Source: a virus. From it: 64,000 bases of DNA. Where the stretch lies: the IMG/VR virus record IMGVR_UViG_3300024348_000014, positions 46,196 to 110,195 of that record. One strand, 5' to 3'. Numbering within the stretch: position 1 is the first letter of the stretch; each line of letters begins with the position of its first letter. Made by a program: the position numbers and the translations under genes. Of the stretch, positions 35,617 through 43,388 are shown piece after piece. Below the pieces are notes generated by a model. The model did no database searches. It was not told the DNA's origin and worked only from the letters and a program-made list of their open reading frames with translations.

Positions 35617-37092
35617 ATGAAGAAAATAATTGTACTAGGCGCAGGAACAGCAGGGTTAATCACTGCTCTCATTCTTAAATCTACCTTTCCGAAGTATCAA
35701 ATCTCAGTTATTGAGTCTGGTGCGATTGGTATTATTGGAGTTGGTGAAGGTTCAACAGAACACTGGAAGATATTCACTGACTATTGTGGTATCAATACCA
35801 ACAGATTGATTCGAGAGACAGATGGTGCTCTTAAGAAGGGTATCAAATTTGAGAATTGGAATGGTGATGGTGCATCTTATTTTCACTCATTGTCTCCTCC
35901 ATTCTTTGATGAGTTTACAGACAGTGGTCAACGTCTAAATTTTACGAAGTCTATGATCCATAAAGGTATTCCAACTGAAGATATTCTATTGGATACCAAC
36001 TTTGTAACACAACAATCTGGTATTCAAAGCACTAATCAATATCATTTTAACACTATGAAGTTAAATAAATTTCTTCATGATGTGTGTAAAGAAAAGGGTA
36101 TTAATTTCACAGATGCCATTATTGATCAAGTGATGTTCTCAGAAAATGGAGATGTTGCTAAGTTAATAGACAATGCTGGTATTGAATATGTTGCAGATAT
36201 CTTCATTGATAGTTCTGGATTCAAGAGAGTGATTTCTTCTAAGCAGGGTGCTAAGTGGATCTCATATAAAAAATATCTGCCAATGAATCATGCATTAGCA
36301 TTTCCAACAAATGATATTTCTGATCTAAAACCCTATACACTTTCACGTGCTCTTGGCTCTGGTTGGAACTGGAGAATTTCTACTCAAGGAAGGTATGGTA
36401 ATGGTTATGTATTTTGTGATGAGTTCATTGATGCAACTAAAGCCCATGAAGAAATACAATCATTCTATACTGAAGAAGTAAAGGTAGCGAAGGATATTAA
36501 ATTTGATGCTGGTCGTGTAGACAAATATTGGATTGACAACTGTATCTCTGTTGGTCTTTCTGCATCATTTGTAGAACCACTTGAAGCATCTAGTATTGGT
36601 AACTCAATCCTACAGGCTTTTGGCATTGCAAAGTTGCTACCTCTTTGGGAACTTGACCGAAAGTACGCAGAGAAGTATAATAAAGACTTCACTAGGTGCT
36701 TTGACAATATTGTTGACTTTGTTCAGTTACATTACATGACCAAAAGAAATGATACTTTGTTCTGGAGAACTTTACCTGAGATGATGACTAAGACAGATTT
36801 TATCAAGGAACATTTAGAGATCTTTAAAAAGACAATACCGAATCAATCTCTTTTTATGGGCGAGTATCATATGTTCCAATCTCCAAATTGGGCTCAAGTA
36901 ATGAATGGTCTTGGTTTATTGGATAGAGAATACATTAGCAATAAGTTACAAGAAGTTAGTGGAGAAGGTGCTATTAAAGATTCATACGGAAGGTATGATG
37001 CATATCTAAATGATACAGAAAGGGGTTCTTACATCGAACACAAGACACTATTAGAACAGAATAGGATTGTTGTTAAACTTGACAGACGTTAA
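35617..37092 (+). CDS. Flavin-dependent tryptophan halogenase-like protein
   Basis: 491 residues, in the usual 490-540 range. FAD-binding GAGTAG (8-13), GVGEGST (41-47), the lysine in ALKKGIKF (Lys73 by alignment to the catalytic Lys of PrnA/RebH), the WNWRI block (250-254) that halogenases use to exclude monooxygenase activity, and FVEPLE with Glu323. It would use FADH2, chloride or bromide and oxygen. Substrate cannot be predicted, and free tryptophan is not assured. It splits the clamp from the clamp loader genes; no clear ribosome-binding site. Confidence 0.82.
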   Translation: MKKIIVLGAGTAGLITALILKSTFPKYQISVIESGAIGIIGVGEGSTEHWKIFTDYCGINTNRLIRETDGALKKGIKFENWNGDGASYFHSLSPPFFDEFTDSGQRLNFTKSMIHKGIPTEDILLDTNFVTQQSGIQSTNQYHFNTMKLNKFLHDVCKEKGINFTDAIIDQVMFSENGDVAKLIDNAGIEYVADIFIDSSGFKRVISSKQGAKWISYKKYLPMNHALAFPTNDISDLKPYTLSRALGSGWNWRISTQGRYGNGYVFCDEFIDATKAHEEIQSFYTEEVKVAKDIKFDAGRVDKYWIDNCISVGLSASFVEPLEASSIGNSILQAFGIAKLLPLWELDRKYAEKYNKDFTRCFDNIVDFVQLHYMTKRNDTLFWRTLPEMMTKTDFIKEHLEIFKKTIPNQSLFMGEYHMFQSPNWAQVMNGLGLLDREYISNKLQEVSGEGAIKDSYGRYDAYLNDTERGSYIEHKTLLEQNRIVVKLDRR

Positions 37093-37107
37093 TTGAAGGA
37101 ATATATT

Positions 37108-37434
37108 ATGAAACATGAAGGAACTGCTTTGACATCTACTCTTAACAATGAGTGGATGTTTAAAAAACTTTGGGTAGAAGATTTAGTTAGTGATGATGAA
37201 CCAGATGCAAAAACTATCTGGAGATATGTATTACGAAGTAACTGTTATGTTAAATCTGAAAGGCAAGATATTGCCCCACATAATTTAAAGGATAGTGATT
37301 TTCGTAAAGTTTCTACAAGACTTTATATTCAAAAAGAAAGGAATAGCAAACTACATGGGCATTTCATTTCAAATTTTGAATGGAATGATCTTGTGACTAG
37401 ATCAAATCTCCACAACTTTACAGTAGAACTTTAA
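37108..37434 (+). CDS. Unknown protein between halogenase and clamp loader
   Basis: 108 residues from ATG 37108, 7 nt behind AAGGA (a TTG at 37093 would extend the frame). Contains NNEWMFKKLWVEDLV and a basic central part. No family recognised. It lies one base before gene 44, so it is in the replication operon. Confidence 0.6.
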   Translation: MKHEGTALTSTLNNEWMFKKLWVEDLVSDDEPDAKTIWRYVLRSNCYVKSERQDIAPHNLKDSDFRKVSTRLYIQKERNSKLHGHFISNFEWNDLVTRSNLHNFTVEL

Positions 37435-37435
37435 T

Positions 37436-38389
37436 ATGATTGAATCCCGTGATAACCAATTTCTTTGGGTAGAAAAGTATCGCCCACAGACTATTGATGA
37501 GTGTGTACTTCCCGAAGCACTAAAGAATACTTTTAAAGAGTATATCGCTAAAGGCGAACTACCAACATTTATGTTTACTGGAACAGCAGGTGTCGGTAAG
37601 ACTACTGTTGCTAAAGCACTATGTAATGAAGTTGGTGCAGAGTATCTTATGATCAATGGATCAGATGAAGGTCGTTTGCTGGAGACTCTCCGAGTTGCCA
37701 TCACTGGCTTTGCTTCTACTGTTTCATTAACTGATGCCAAGAAGGTCGTCATTATCGATGAAGCAGACTACATGAAAGCAGATACAGTTCAACCAGCACT
37801 GCGTTCATTCATTGAAGAATTTAGTAACAACTGTCGCTTCATCTTTACATGTAACTATAAAAATCGTATCATTGAACCACTCCACAGTCGTTGTTCAGTT
37901 ATCGATTTTAAGATCGAACCAAAAGACAAACAGTTACTTGCAGGAACTTTCTTCAAACGTGCAACACAGATTCTTAAACAAGAGAATGTTGAGTTTGATC
38001 CTAAGGTAGTTGCAGAACTTGTCACGAAACATTTCCCAGATTATCGTAGGGTTCTAAACGAACTTCAGCGTTACAGTGTTTCAGGTAAGATCGACTCTGG
38101 TATTCTAGTCAATACCAGTCAAGAATCCTATAAAGATCTAATCAAATTCCTCAAAGAAAAAGACTTCACTAATGCTAGAAAGTGGGTTGGAAAGAACTCG
38201 GATTCTGATACAGTTGGATTGTTTAGAGAACTTTATGATAACTCAGTGAGTTTCCTAATGCCAGATAGCATCCCTGCGCTTGTATTGATCTTGGCTAAAT
38301 ATCAATATCAAGGAGCATTCGTTGCTGACCATGAACTAAATATAATGGCAGCACTCACAGAAATTATGGTCGAGTGCAAATTCAAGTAA
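37436..38389 (+). CDS. gp44: Clamp loader large subunit gp44
   Basis: 317 residues against 319 in T4. NQFLWVEKYRPQTIDECVLP start, Walker A GTAGVGKT (49-56), Walker B IIDEAD (Asp108, Glu109), sensor FTCNYKNRI and the SRC motif (about 151). With gp62 it loads gp45 at primer junctions. Confidence 0.96.
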   Translation: MIESRDNQFLWVEKYRPQTIDECVLPEALKNTFKEYIAKGELPTFMFTGTAGVGKTTVAKALCNEVGAEYLMINGSDEGRLLETLRVAITGFASTVSLTDAKKVVIIDEADYMKADTVQPALRSFIEEFSNNCRFIFTCNYKNRIIEPLHSRCSVIDFKIEPKDKQLLAGTFFKRATQILKQENVEFDPKVVAELVTKHFPDYRRVLNELQRYSVSGKIDSGILVNTSQESYKDLIKFLKEKDFTNARKWVGKNSDSDTVGLFRELYDNSVSFLMPDSIPALVLILAKYQYQGAFVADHELNIMAALTEIMVECKFK

Positions 38390-38397
38390 GGGAATAT

Positions 38398-38730
38398 ATG
38401 GACTTATTACTACATTTGTTTTACATGGCTGTAGTTTTTGCTATTGGATTTATCTGGGGCTGGAGAGAACGTGAGAACTTTGCATCTAAAAAAGTAGATG
38501 CACTATTAATGCACATTGACAGTAGTGTGCACGAACGAATAGAAGAATCCAGAATAGATATAAAGATAGAAAAACATAAAGATGTTTACTATGCCTATGA
38601 TAAAGACAACAACACCTTTATGGCTCAGGGGAGCACTAAAAAAGAATTAGAGGAAGTACTTGCATCTAAGTATTCCAATAAAAGATTCTTTGCTGATAGA
38701 GATAATTTGAAGGAAGTTGGATTACAATGA
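38398..38730 (+). CDS. Membrane-anchored unknown protein
   Basis: 110 residues from ATG 38398 behind AAGGGA. One hydrophobic N-terminal helix (about 3-20, LLLHLFYMAVVFAIGFIWG) followed by a soluble domain with DVYYAYDKDNNTFMAQGSTK, an arrangement of a small anchored protein. Inserted between genes 44 and 62. Function unknown. Confidence 0.6.
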   Translation: MDLLLHLFYMAVVFAIGFIWGWRERENFASKKVDALLMHIDSSVHERIEESRIDIKIEKHKDVYYAYDKDNNTFMAQGSTKKELEEVLASKYSNKRFFADRDNLKEVGLQ

Positions 38731-38906
38731 CTGAACTATATCAAAAAGATGGAAGGTCTGCATCTATAGAAAAACAGATGACTAATGACTACATGGTAAC
38801 ATTTAATAATGAACTCGGTGGAAACCAGATGGAAACCTTCCATACTGAAAAGCAAGCCATTGATGCAGCGCAACGATGGATAATTAAAGATTATGAGCCC
38901 ATTTGA
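38727..38906 (+). CDS. Small unknown protein, 59 residues
   Basis: ATG 38727 overlaps the previous stop (ATGA) and TGA 38904-38906 runs 14 nt into gene 62. The product shows a YMVTFNNELGG...TFHTEKQAIDAAQRWI pattern like small beta-beta-alpha phage proteins. No function recognised. Confidence 0.6.
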   Translation: MTELYQKDGRSASIEKQMTNDYMVTFNNELGGNQMETFHTEKQAIDAAQRWIIKDYEPI

Positions 38907-39273
38907 TTTCTTAAATGCAATAAATGATACAAAGAAAAACTTATTTGAAGACCCACAGGCTGCAAAGGATTATAAACCATTCATTGTAAATAGAGGACTT
39001 TCGTATTTCCACGATACTGTTCTTTACGCTAACGAGATGAACAAACATCCCGAACTAGATAAAGACCAGCAATTTTCTTTTTTCCTAAATATTATTTCAA
39101 GGAAGAAGCGTTTCAGTAAGTGGTCTAAAAAAGATGCAACTACTGACTCCATCGAACTTGTTAAAGAGTATTTTGGGTATTCGAGCGAGAAGGCTAAAGA
39201 TGCATTGAGCCTTCTTAGTGAAGAACACTTGATTATGATAAAAGAAAAATTATACAAAGGTGGAAAATCATGA
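38893..39273 (+). CDS. gp62: Clamp loader small subunit gp62
   Basis: 126 residues against 187 in T4, close to the shorter gp62 of cyanophage-type genomes. YKPFIVNRGLSYFHDTVLYANEMN and SRKKRFSKWSKK (in parts) are the conserved blocks. Placed between gene 44 and regA as expected, overlapping regA by 4 nt. It bridges gp44 subunits in the clamp loader. Confidence 0.85.
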   Translation: MSPFDFLNAINDTKKNLFEDPQAAKDYKPFIVNRGLSYFHDTVLYANEMNKHPELDKDQQFSFFLNIISRKKRFSKWSKKDATTDSIELVKEYFGYSSEKAKDALSLLSEEHLIMIKEKLYKGGKS

Positions 39274-39689
39274 CTGTCGAAATGATTTATTACGACTGGA
39301 AACCAGAGTCGATGCTTGAAGTGACATTGCCAGAACCAGATAACTTCTTAAAGGTTCGAGAAACACTTACTCGAATCGGCATTGCTTCCAGAAAAGAAAA
39401 CAAATTATATCAATCCTGCCATATTTTACATAAGCAGGGTAGATACTTCATCGTCCATTTCAAAGAGTTGTTTGCTCTGGATGGTAAAGAATCGAATATC
39501 ACTAGTGGTGATATCGAGCGTAGAAATGCAATCGCTGGTTTGCTACAGGATTGGGATCTTTTAAAGATACTAAATAATTCTCAAGCGGATCAGAAAGCAT
39601 CTCTGTCGCAAATTAAGGTCGTATCGTTTAAAGAGAAAGACCAATGGGAACTAGTACCGAAATATAACATAGGAAAAAAATCAAAATGA
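39270..39689 (+). CDS. regA: Translational repressor RegA
   Basis: 139 residues against 122 in T4. LPEPDNFLKVRETLTRIGIAS, LYQSCHILHKQGRYFIVHFKE and the C-terminal WELVPKYNIGK (in parts) align with T4 RegA, which binds start regions of early phage mRNAs and blocks their translation. A short N-terminal extension of about 12 residues precedes the conserved start. Overlaps neighbours by ATGA at both ends. Confidence 0.94.
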   Translation: MTVEMIYYDWKPESMLEVTLPEPDNFLKVRETLTRIGIASRKENKLYQSCHILHKQGRYFIVHFKELFALDGKESNITSGDIERRNAIAGLLQDWDLLKILNNSQADQKASLSQIKVVSFKEKDQWELVPKYNIGKKSK

Positions 39690-39850
39690 TTAAACTTGAA
39701 CTTGAAATTAATGAAGTTAACATGCTACTTGCAGTGTTGGGAAAGCATCCTTTCGAGGAAGTTGTTAAAGTGATCAGCAAGATCAAACAACAAGGTGACC
39801 CACAAGCAGAAGCACTTGCACAAGCAGCAGCAGAACTACCTGCTGCGTAA
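39686..39850 (+). CDS. Small unknown protein, 54 residues
   Basis: ATG 39686 overlaps the regA stop. Product IKLELEINEVNMLLAVLGKH followed by a PFEEVVKVISKI helix and an Ala/Gln-rich end. Amphipathic helices; similar small proteins follow regA in many marine T4-like genomes. Function unknown. Confidence 0.65.
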   Translation: MIKLELEINEVNMLLAVLGKHPFEEVVKVISKIKQQGDPQAEALAQAAAELPAA

Positions 39851-40010
39851 CCAATTCGCCTTAGGACCACTAAAGTACGAATCGTTGGTAAAGCGGATGT
39901 GACGAACGACATCGCTGGAACTCGTAACCAGTATTTTAACACGGCTCTCTTCTTTTCGCCTTCGGGGATTTGCTTGAGAGTTTTCCAACTCGCTTAATAG
40001 GAGCAAAACA
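39851..40010 (+). other. 160-nt non-coding stretch, possibly structured RNA
   Basis: No open frame with a plausible start; it is visibly richer in G and C than the surroundings and contains short complementary pieces (CTGG/CCAG at about 39916-39933, TCGTT/AACGA at about 39882-39908, CC-TTCG-GG at about 39959-39966). AGGAGC at its end is the ribosome-binding site of the next gene. I see no tRNA: there is no T-arm or acceptor stem pairing. Confidence 0.35.
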
Positions 40011-40235
40011 ATGTTGAATAACATTAACACAGCCATCGATTCTTTCCAAGGAATCAAAACTAAATTCGTTGAGACCTGCGTCAAAAACGAAGAACTCAAA
40101 AAACCACTTAATCAATTTATTGAAGCGCAATCTTCTTTCGCAAAGATCGTGGCTAAAGCACATGTAGACTTTTATACGTCTCTTGGTCTTTCAGCTTACA
40201 CATTCGATGCCAAAAAAGCATTTGCTAAACAATAA
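40011..40235 (+). CDS. Unknown helical protein, phasin-like appearance
   Basis: 74 residues, entirely helical in appearance: IDSFQGIKTKFVETCVKNEELK then FIEAQSSFAKIVAKAHVDFYTSLG (in parts). The pattern of amphipathic helices ending in DFYTSLG recalls the phasin family, but the evidence is weak. TAGGAG precedes the start and the Hsp20 gene follows after 10 nt. Confidence 0.6.
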   Translation: MLNNINTAIDSFQGIKTKFVETCVKNEELKKPLNQFIEAQSSFAKIVAKAHVDFYTSLGLSAYTFDAKKAFAKQ

Positions 40236-40245
40236 GGAGATTGAT

Positions 40246-40725
40246 ATGGGAAACAATTTCACACCCACATTCTGGGGCACTAAAGATATGGACAAATTTC
40301 TTATCGGTTTCGATGAGCAGTTTAATCGTCTACAGAAATTTCATGACGACATGTCCAAGAACATTCCTAACTATCCACCATACAATATCGTCAAGAGAGA
40401 TGAGAACAACTACACCATTGAGTTGGCTGTGGCAGGTTTTGGTCAATCTGACATTGATATCGAAATGGAGAATGGTAAGTTGACTGTTCGTGGTAGCATC
40501 AAAACCGAAGAAGCTGAAGATAATTTCTTGTTCAGAGGTATTGCAAATCGTGCGTTCAGTCGAGCGTTTGCTTTGAATGATGAAGTTGAAGTTAAAGATG
40601 CAGAACTCTTTAATGGCATGCTTAAGATTTTCTTGGAGCGTTTGATTCCAGATGCTAAGAAGCCAAAGAAGATTGTTGTAAAGTCTAAAAGCGAAAAACA
40701 ATTATTGAATGAGGACATCCTATGA
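40246..40725 (+). CDS. Small heat shock protein Hsp20
   Basis: 159 residues from ATG 40246 (AAGGAGA upstream). Alpha-crystallin domain: YNIVKRDENNYTIELAVAGF, DIDIEMENGKLTVRG, FLFRGIANRAFSRAFALND and NGMLKIFLER (in parts), an IbpA-like pattern. An ATP-independent holdase; T4-like phages of aquatic bacteria commonly carry one, probably to help virion protein folding. Overlaps the next short gene by ATGA. Confidence 0.93.
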   Translation: MGNNFTPTFWGTKDMDKFLIGFDEQFNRLQKFHDDMSKNIPNYPPYNIVKRDENNYTIELAVAGFGQSDIDIEMENGKLTVRGSIKTEEAEDNFLFRGIANRAFSRAFALNDEVEVKDAELFNGMLKIFLERLIPDAKKPKKIVVKSKSEKQLLNEDIL

Positions 40726-40820
40726 AATCAATCAAAAAGTTTTTCACTAATCTTCTTGAAGCACTCATTGAGGCTAGACATGCCAGAGCAGATGCTGCTT
40801 CGAAAAGAATAGGTAGATAA
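40722..40820 (+). CDS. Very small basic protein, 32 residues
   Basis: ATG 40722 overlaps the Hsp20 stop. Product KSIKKFFTNLLEALIEARHA then RADAASKRIGR: an amphipathic helix with a basic tail. Translational coupling and clean position before the terminator support expression; function unknown. Confidence 0.5.
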   Translation: MKSIKKFFTNLLEALIEARHARADAASKRIGR

Positions 40821-40830
40821 GTCATACAAT

Positions 40831-40854
40831 TTTAGGGGTCTTCGGATCCCTAAA
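40831..40854 (+). terminator. UUCG-tetraloop terminator overlapping a late motif
   Basis: TTTAGGGGTC pairs with GATCCCTAAA (10 bp, one G-T pair) around a TTCG loop. Only a weak T run follows. The 3' arm contains the start of CTAAATA (40850-40856). Confidence 0.75.
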
Positions 40855-40856
40855 TA
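40850..40856 (+). promoter_or_regulatory. Late promoter motif inside a terminator arm
   Basis: CTAAATA, 6 nt before ATG 40863 and embedded in the terminator stem; same arrangement as at 21169. Confidence 0.5.
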
Positions 40857-40862
40857 ATTTGT

Positions 40863-41072
40863 ATGATGAAAGCCAAATTAACACCAAACCTAATCTCATT
40901 CTTCTTAGTTAGAAGAGGGAGTTGGCTTCTCAAAGTATCAGTCTTTAAACATAAGCAGATCATGGTGATTGCTCAAAATGTTTACGAACAAGACCGAACG
41001 ATTGTTCAGGTTTTCCCGAACGAAACCCTCGCTGCAAACTTCATTGAATTCCTAGTTTCAGAGGACGTTTAG
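40863..41072 (+). CDS. Unknown small protein
   Basis: 69 residues (ATG 40866 is an alternative start). Contains LVRRGSWLLKVSVFKHKQI and PNETLAANFIEFL (in parts). No Shine-Dalgarno sequence; the late motif sits directly upstream, so a leaderless transcript is possible. Function unknown. Confidence 0.55.
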   Translation: MMKAKLTPNLISFFLVRRGSWLLKVSVFKHKQIMVIAQNVYEQDRTIVQVFPNETLAANFIEFLVSEDV

Positions 41073-41160
41073 ACACCCCTAGAGCCTTCCTAGCGTCTAA
41101 GTCGGGGCTAAACCCTTCCCTAGCGTCCTAGAGCCTTCTAGCCCTTCCTAGGGGCTAAAA
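41073..41160 (+). repeat. CTAG-rich degenerate repeat block
   Basis: The block repeats CCTAGAGCC-TTC, CCTAGCGTC and GGGGCTAAA units; six CTAG tetramers occur in about 85 nt. TAGCCC/GGGCTA near the end can pair as a hairpin before AAAAAA. No open frame. Nature unknown. Confidence 0.7.
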
Positions 41161-41170
41161 AATCCCTTAT

Positions 41171-41185
41171 AAATCAACAACTTAC
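41171..41185 (-). repeat. Intergenic repeat copy C (inverted, 15 nt)
   Basis: AAATCAACAACTTAC is the reverse complement of the first 15 nt of the 29488/31905 element. GTAGGGGATT at 41230-41239 lies 22 nt before the -35 box, as in copy B. Confidence 0.75.
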
Positions 41186-41251
41186 AAAAAGTAAACCTTT
41201 AGGCTTACTCTCGGATAACCACACCCACAGTAGGGGATTGCAAAATACTTG

Positions 41252-41280
41252 TTGCCTTTAATGCAGTTTTGGACGATAAT
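41252..41280 (+). promoter_or_regulatory. Sigma70-like promoter
   Basis: TTGCCT, 17 nt, GATAAT, closely similar over its whole length to the promoter at 31970. Confidence 0.65.
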
Positions 41281-41310
41281 AGATCTTATGATGAATCGAA
41301 AAGGAACTTT

Positions 41311-41526
41311 ATGATGAATGTGATCTACAAATCCAAAGCCCAGTTGGCTAAAGAAACCGAAAAGCAAGTCAAAGCATTCTTGCGCAAAGGTGGCTCGATT
41401 GAGATTGTAAAATCTCGCAAAGCACCAAAGCAGAAAATGCGTGGTAAAGTTTCACGTGGGTTCGTGCAGGGCACTTCTGGTTTTCCTGCTGGTGCTCCAC
41501 GCAAGTCTACATTCAGTTTGATTTAA
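41311..41526 (+). CDS. Small basic unknown protein
   Basis: 71 residues from ATG 41311 (ATG 41314 has better spacing from AAGGAA). Very basic with KAFLRKGGSIEIVKSRKAPK (in parts) and a Gly/Ser/Pro-rich end. Nucleic-acid binding is possible from charge. First gene of the operon that carries ligase and polymerase. Unknown function. Confidence 0.6.
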   Translation: MMNVIYKSKAQLAKETEKQVKAFLRKGGSIEIVKSRKAPKQKMRGKVSRGFVQGTSGFPAGAPRKSTFSLI

Positions 41527-41539
41527 TCAGGAGATCGAT

Positions 41540-41902
41540 ATGCTATCATGGGAAGAAATGTCTGAGTTGGAACAAGCACAATGCCAGTATTGGGATATGT
41601 ACAAGGATGCCTATGGTGTGCGTCCTCGTGGTATCGATACCAGCATGTGGACGCTGAAAGACTTTGAAGCTGAGTTTATTCAGTTGGGTCATGTTATTAT
41701 GCTTGAAGAAATTGCTCGCAAAGAATCCGAAGCCAAAGCCATCATTGAGTTTGAAGATCGTGTACTCAATCTCATGCACACTGGCACTAATCGTGAACGT
41801 GTCATTGCATGGTTGATGGATGCTGAAGGTGCTAATGGCGACCATGAGTATTTCTGTTTCACGCAGGGTCTCCCTTATGGTTACTTCAGGAAAACCGCAT
41901 GA
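41540..41902 (+). CDS. Unknown protein
   Basis: 120 residues, acidic, with WEEMSELEQAQCQYWDMYKD, a long central helix and WLMDAEGANGDHEYFCFTQG (in parts). AGGAGA precedes the start; overlaps the next gene by ATGA. A common type of conserved T4-like phage protein without known function. Confidence 0.6.
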   Translation: MLSWEEMSELEQAQCQYWDMYKDAYGVRPRGIDTSMWTLKDFEAEFIQLGHVIMLEEIARKESEAKAIIEFEDRVLNLMHTGTNRERVIAWLMDAEGANGDHEYFCFTQGLPYGYFRKTA

Positions 41903-42087
41903 GAGTTTTCCAAGAGACAACTCCAGATTGGGTTGGGAATGTATCCAACCACATCTATTATTTGACTGATGATAAATCAAAGATGGTTGCCTTCTATAAT
42001 GTGGACACTGGTGTAGTGAAGAAATTCATTAAGCCAATTCGTTTTGATATGAGATATAGAAAATTTAAGGAACTGAAACACAAATGA
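41899..42087 (+). CDS. Small unknown protein, 62 residues
   Basis: Contains HIYYLTDDKSKMVAFYNVDTG and a basic C-terminus; overlaps neighbours by ATGA at both ends, so it is translated in the ligase operon. No family recognised. Confidence 0.55.
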   Translation: MRVFQETTPDWVGNVSNHIYYLTDDKSKMVAFYNVDTGVVKKFIKPIRFDMRYRKFKELKHK

Positions 42088-43388
42088 ATATTAATAAATT
42101 TTTAGATGGTTTAGCAGCAAATGCCTCACGCAACTTCAAAATCGAGCAACTAAACGCTAACAGCGATAACGAAGTTTTGCGTGAGGTCATTCGCTTGGCT
42201 CTGGATCCATTCACTCAATTCTATCAACGCAAGATTCCTGAGTACACCACAGACAAACATCAAACAAGTCTTGATCAAGCCATGCTTGCATTGTATGACT
42301 TGAAAGAAAGAGTCGTGACTGGTAATGCAGCAATTGAATATCTCCGTATGCTTCTCTCATCCGTATCAGCTGATGATGCTAAGGTACTGGAAAGAATCAT
42401 CTCCAAAGATTTGAAGTGTGGTGTTGATGTATCTACTGCCAACAAAGTTTGGTCTGGTTTGATTCCTGAATACCCATGCATGTTATGCAGTCCATTCGAA
42501 CAGAAGTTGGTTGACAAGATTAAATTCCCAGCCTACGCACAAATGAAGATGGATGGCATGCGCTTCAACGCAATCGTCAGAGATGGTAAGTGTGAATTTA
42601 GGAGTAGAAATGGAAAAGAAATTTTACTACTTGGCAATTTGGAGCAAGAATTTATTTCTCTTGCTGGTTCTATTGATTGTGTTTTTGATGGTGAACTACT
42701 TGTAATGCTTGAGGGTGACCACCAATTTGCTGACAGGCAGACTGGTAATGGCATCTTGAACAAAGCAAACAAAGGCACAATCTCTGCCAAAGAAGCAGCA
42801 CTGGTTCATGCAACTGTTTGGGATTTAATTCCTTACGTACAATTCATTGATGGATACTGTGGAAGTCCATACTCAAAACGATACTCTACACTGCAGGCAA
42901 TTGTTGCCAAACAAAAGTCAGATGGGAGGAAGATCTGGAATGTGACATCAACCATTGTGGAAACTCTGGAAGAAGCACAAGAGATTTTCCAAGGTTATCT
43001 TGCAGAAGGATTTGAAGGTATCATTCTTAAGGATGGTGCTGGTGTTTGGGAAGACAAACGAAGCAAGACTCAGATTAAATTTAAGGGAGAACTTGAATGC
43101 GATCTTAAGATTGTTGCAGTCGAAGAAGGTAAAGGTAAAGCAGTAGGTATGCTTGGTGCAATTATATGTGAGTCTGCAGATGGAATTGTAAAGGTAAATG
43201 TAGGATCTGGTTTCAATGATGCACAACGAAAGCAATATTGGAAAGAAAATTTAGTTGACAAAATCGTGGCAGTGAAGTATAATAGTCGTATCAAGAATAA
43301 GGCTGGAGAAGACTCATTGTTTCTTCCAGTGTTCATTGAAATTCGTAATGATAAAGATATCGCAGATAAATCAAAGGATATAAAATGA
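42084..43388 (+). CDS. gp30: ATP-dependent DNA ligase gp30
   Basis: 434 residues against 487 in T4. Adenylation motif KMDG with Lys155, motif III FDGELLVM, motif IV EGFEGIILK and motif V TQIKFKGE. The N-terminal 120 residues are the helical DNA-binding part with ISKDLKCGV. It seals Okazaki fragments and recombination nicks. Overlaps the next gene by ATGA. Confidence 0.94.
   Translation: MNINKFLDGLAANASRNFKIEQLNANSDNEVLREVIRLALDPFTQFYQRKIPEYTTDKHQTSLDQAMLALYDLKERVVTGNAAIEYLRMLLSSVSADDAKVLERIISKDLKCGVDVSTANKVWSGLIPEYPCMLCSPFEQKLVDKIKFPAYAQMKMDGMRFNAIVRDGKCEFRSRNGKEILLLGNLEQEFISLAGSIDCVFDGELLVMLEGDHQFADRQTGNGILNKANKGTISAKEAALVHATVWDLIPYVQFIDGYCGSPYSKRYSTLQAIVAKQKSDGRKIWNVTSTIVETLEEAQEIFQGYLAEGFEGIILKDGAGVWEDKRSKTQIKFKGELECDLKIVAVEEGKGKAVGMLGAIICESADGIVKVNVGSGFNDAQRKQYWKENLVDKIVAVKYNSRIKNKAGEDSLFLPVFIEIRNDKDIADKSKDIK

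Noticed and set aside
38342-38352. CTAAATATAATGG near the end of gene 44
   Set aside because: Looks like a late box plus ATG but encodes the gp44 C-terminus; no gene starts there.
39570-39576. CTAAATA inside regA
   Set aside because: Lies within conserved coding sequence (ILNNS region) with no start codon in late-promoter distance; probably chance.
39851-40010. tRNA or tRNA-like gene
   Set aside because: No acceptor stem pairing, no TTCGA-type T-arm and no anticodon arm could be laid out.
41073-41160. CRISPR array
   Set aside because: Units are short, degenerate and without regular spacers.
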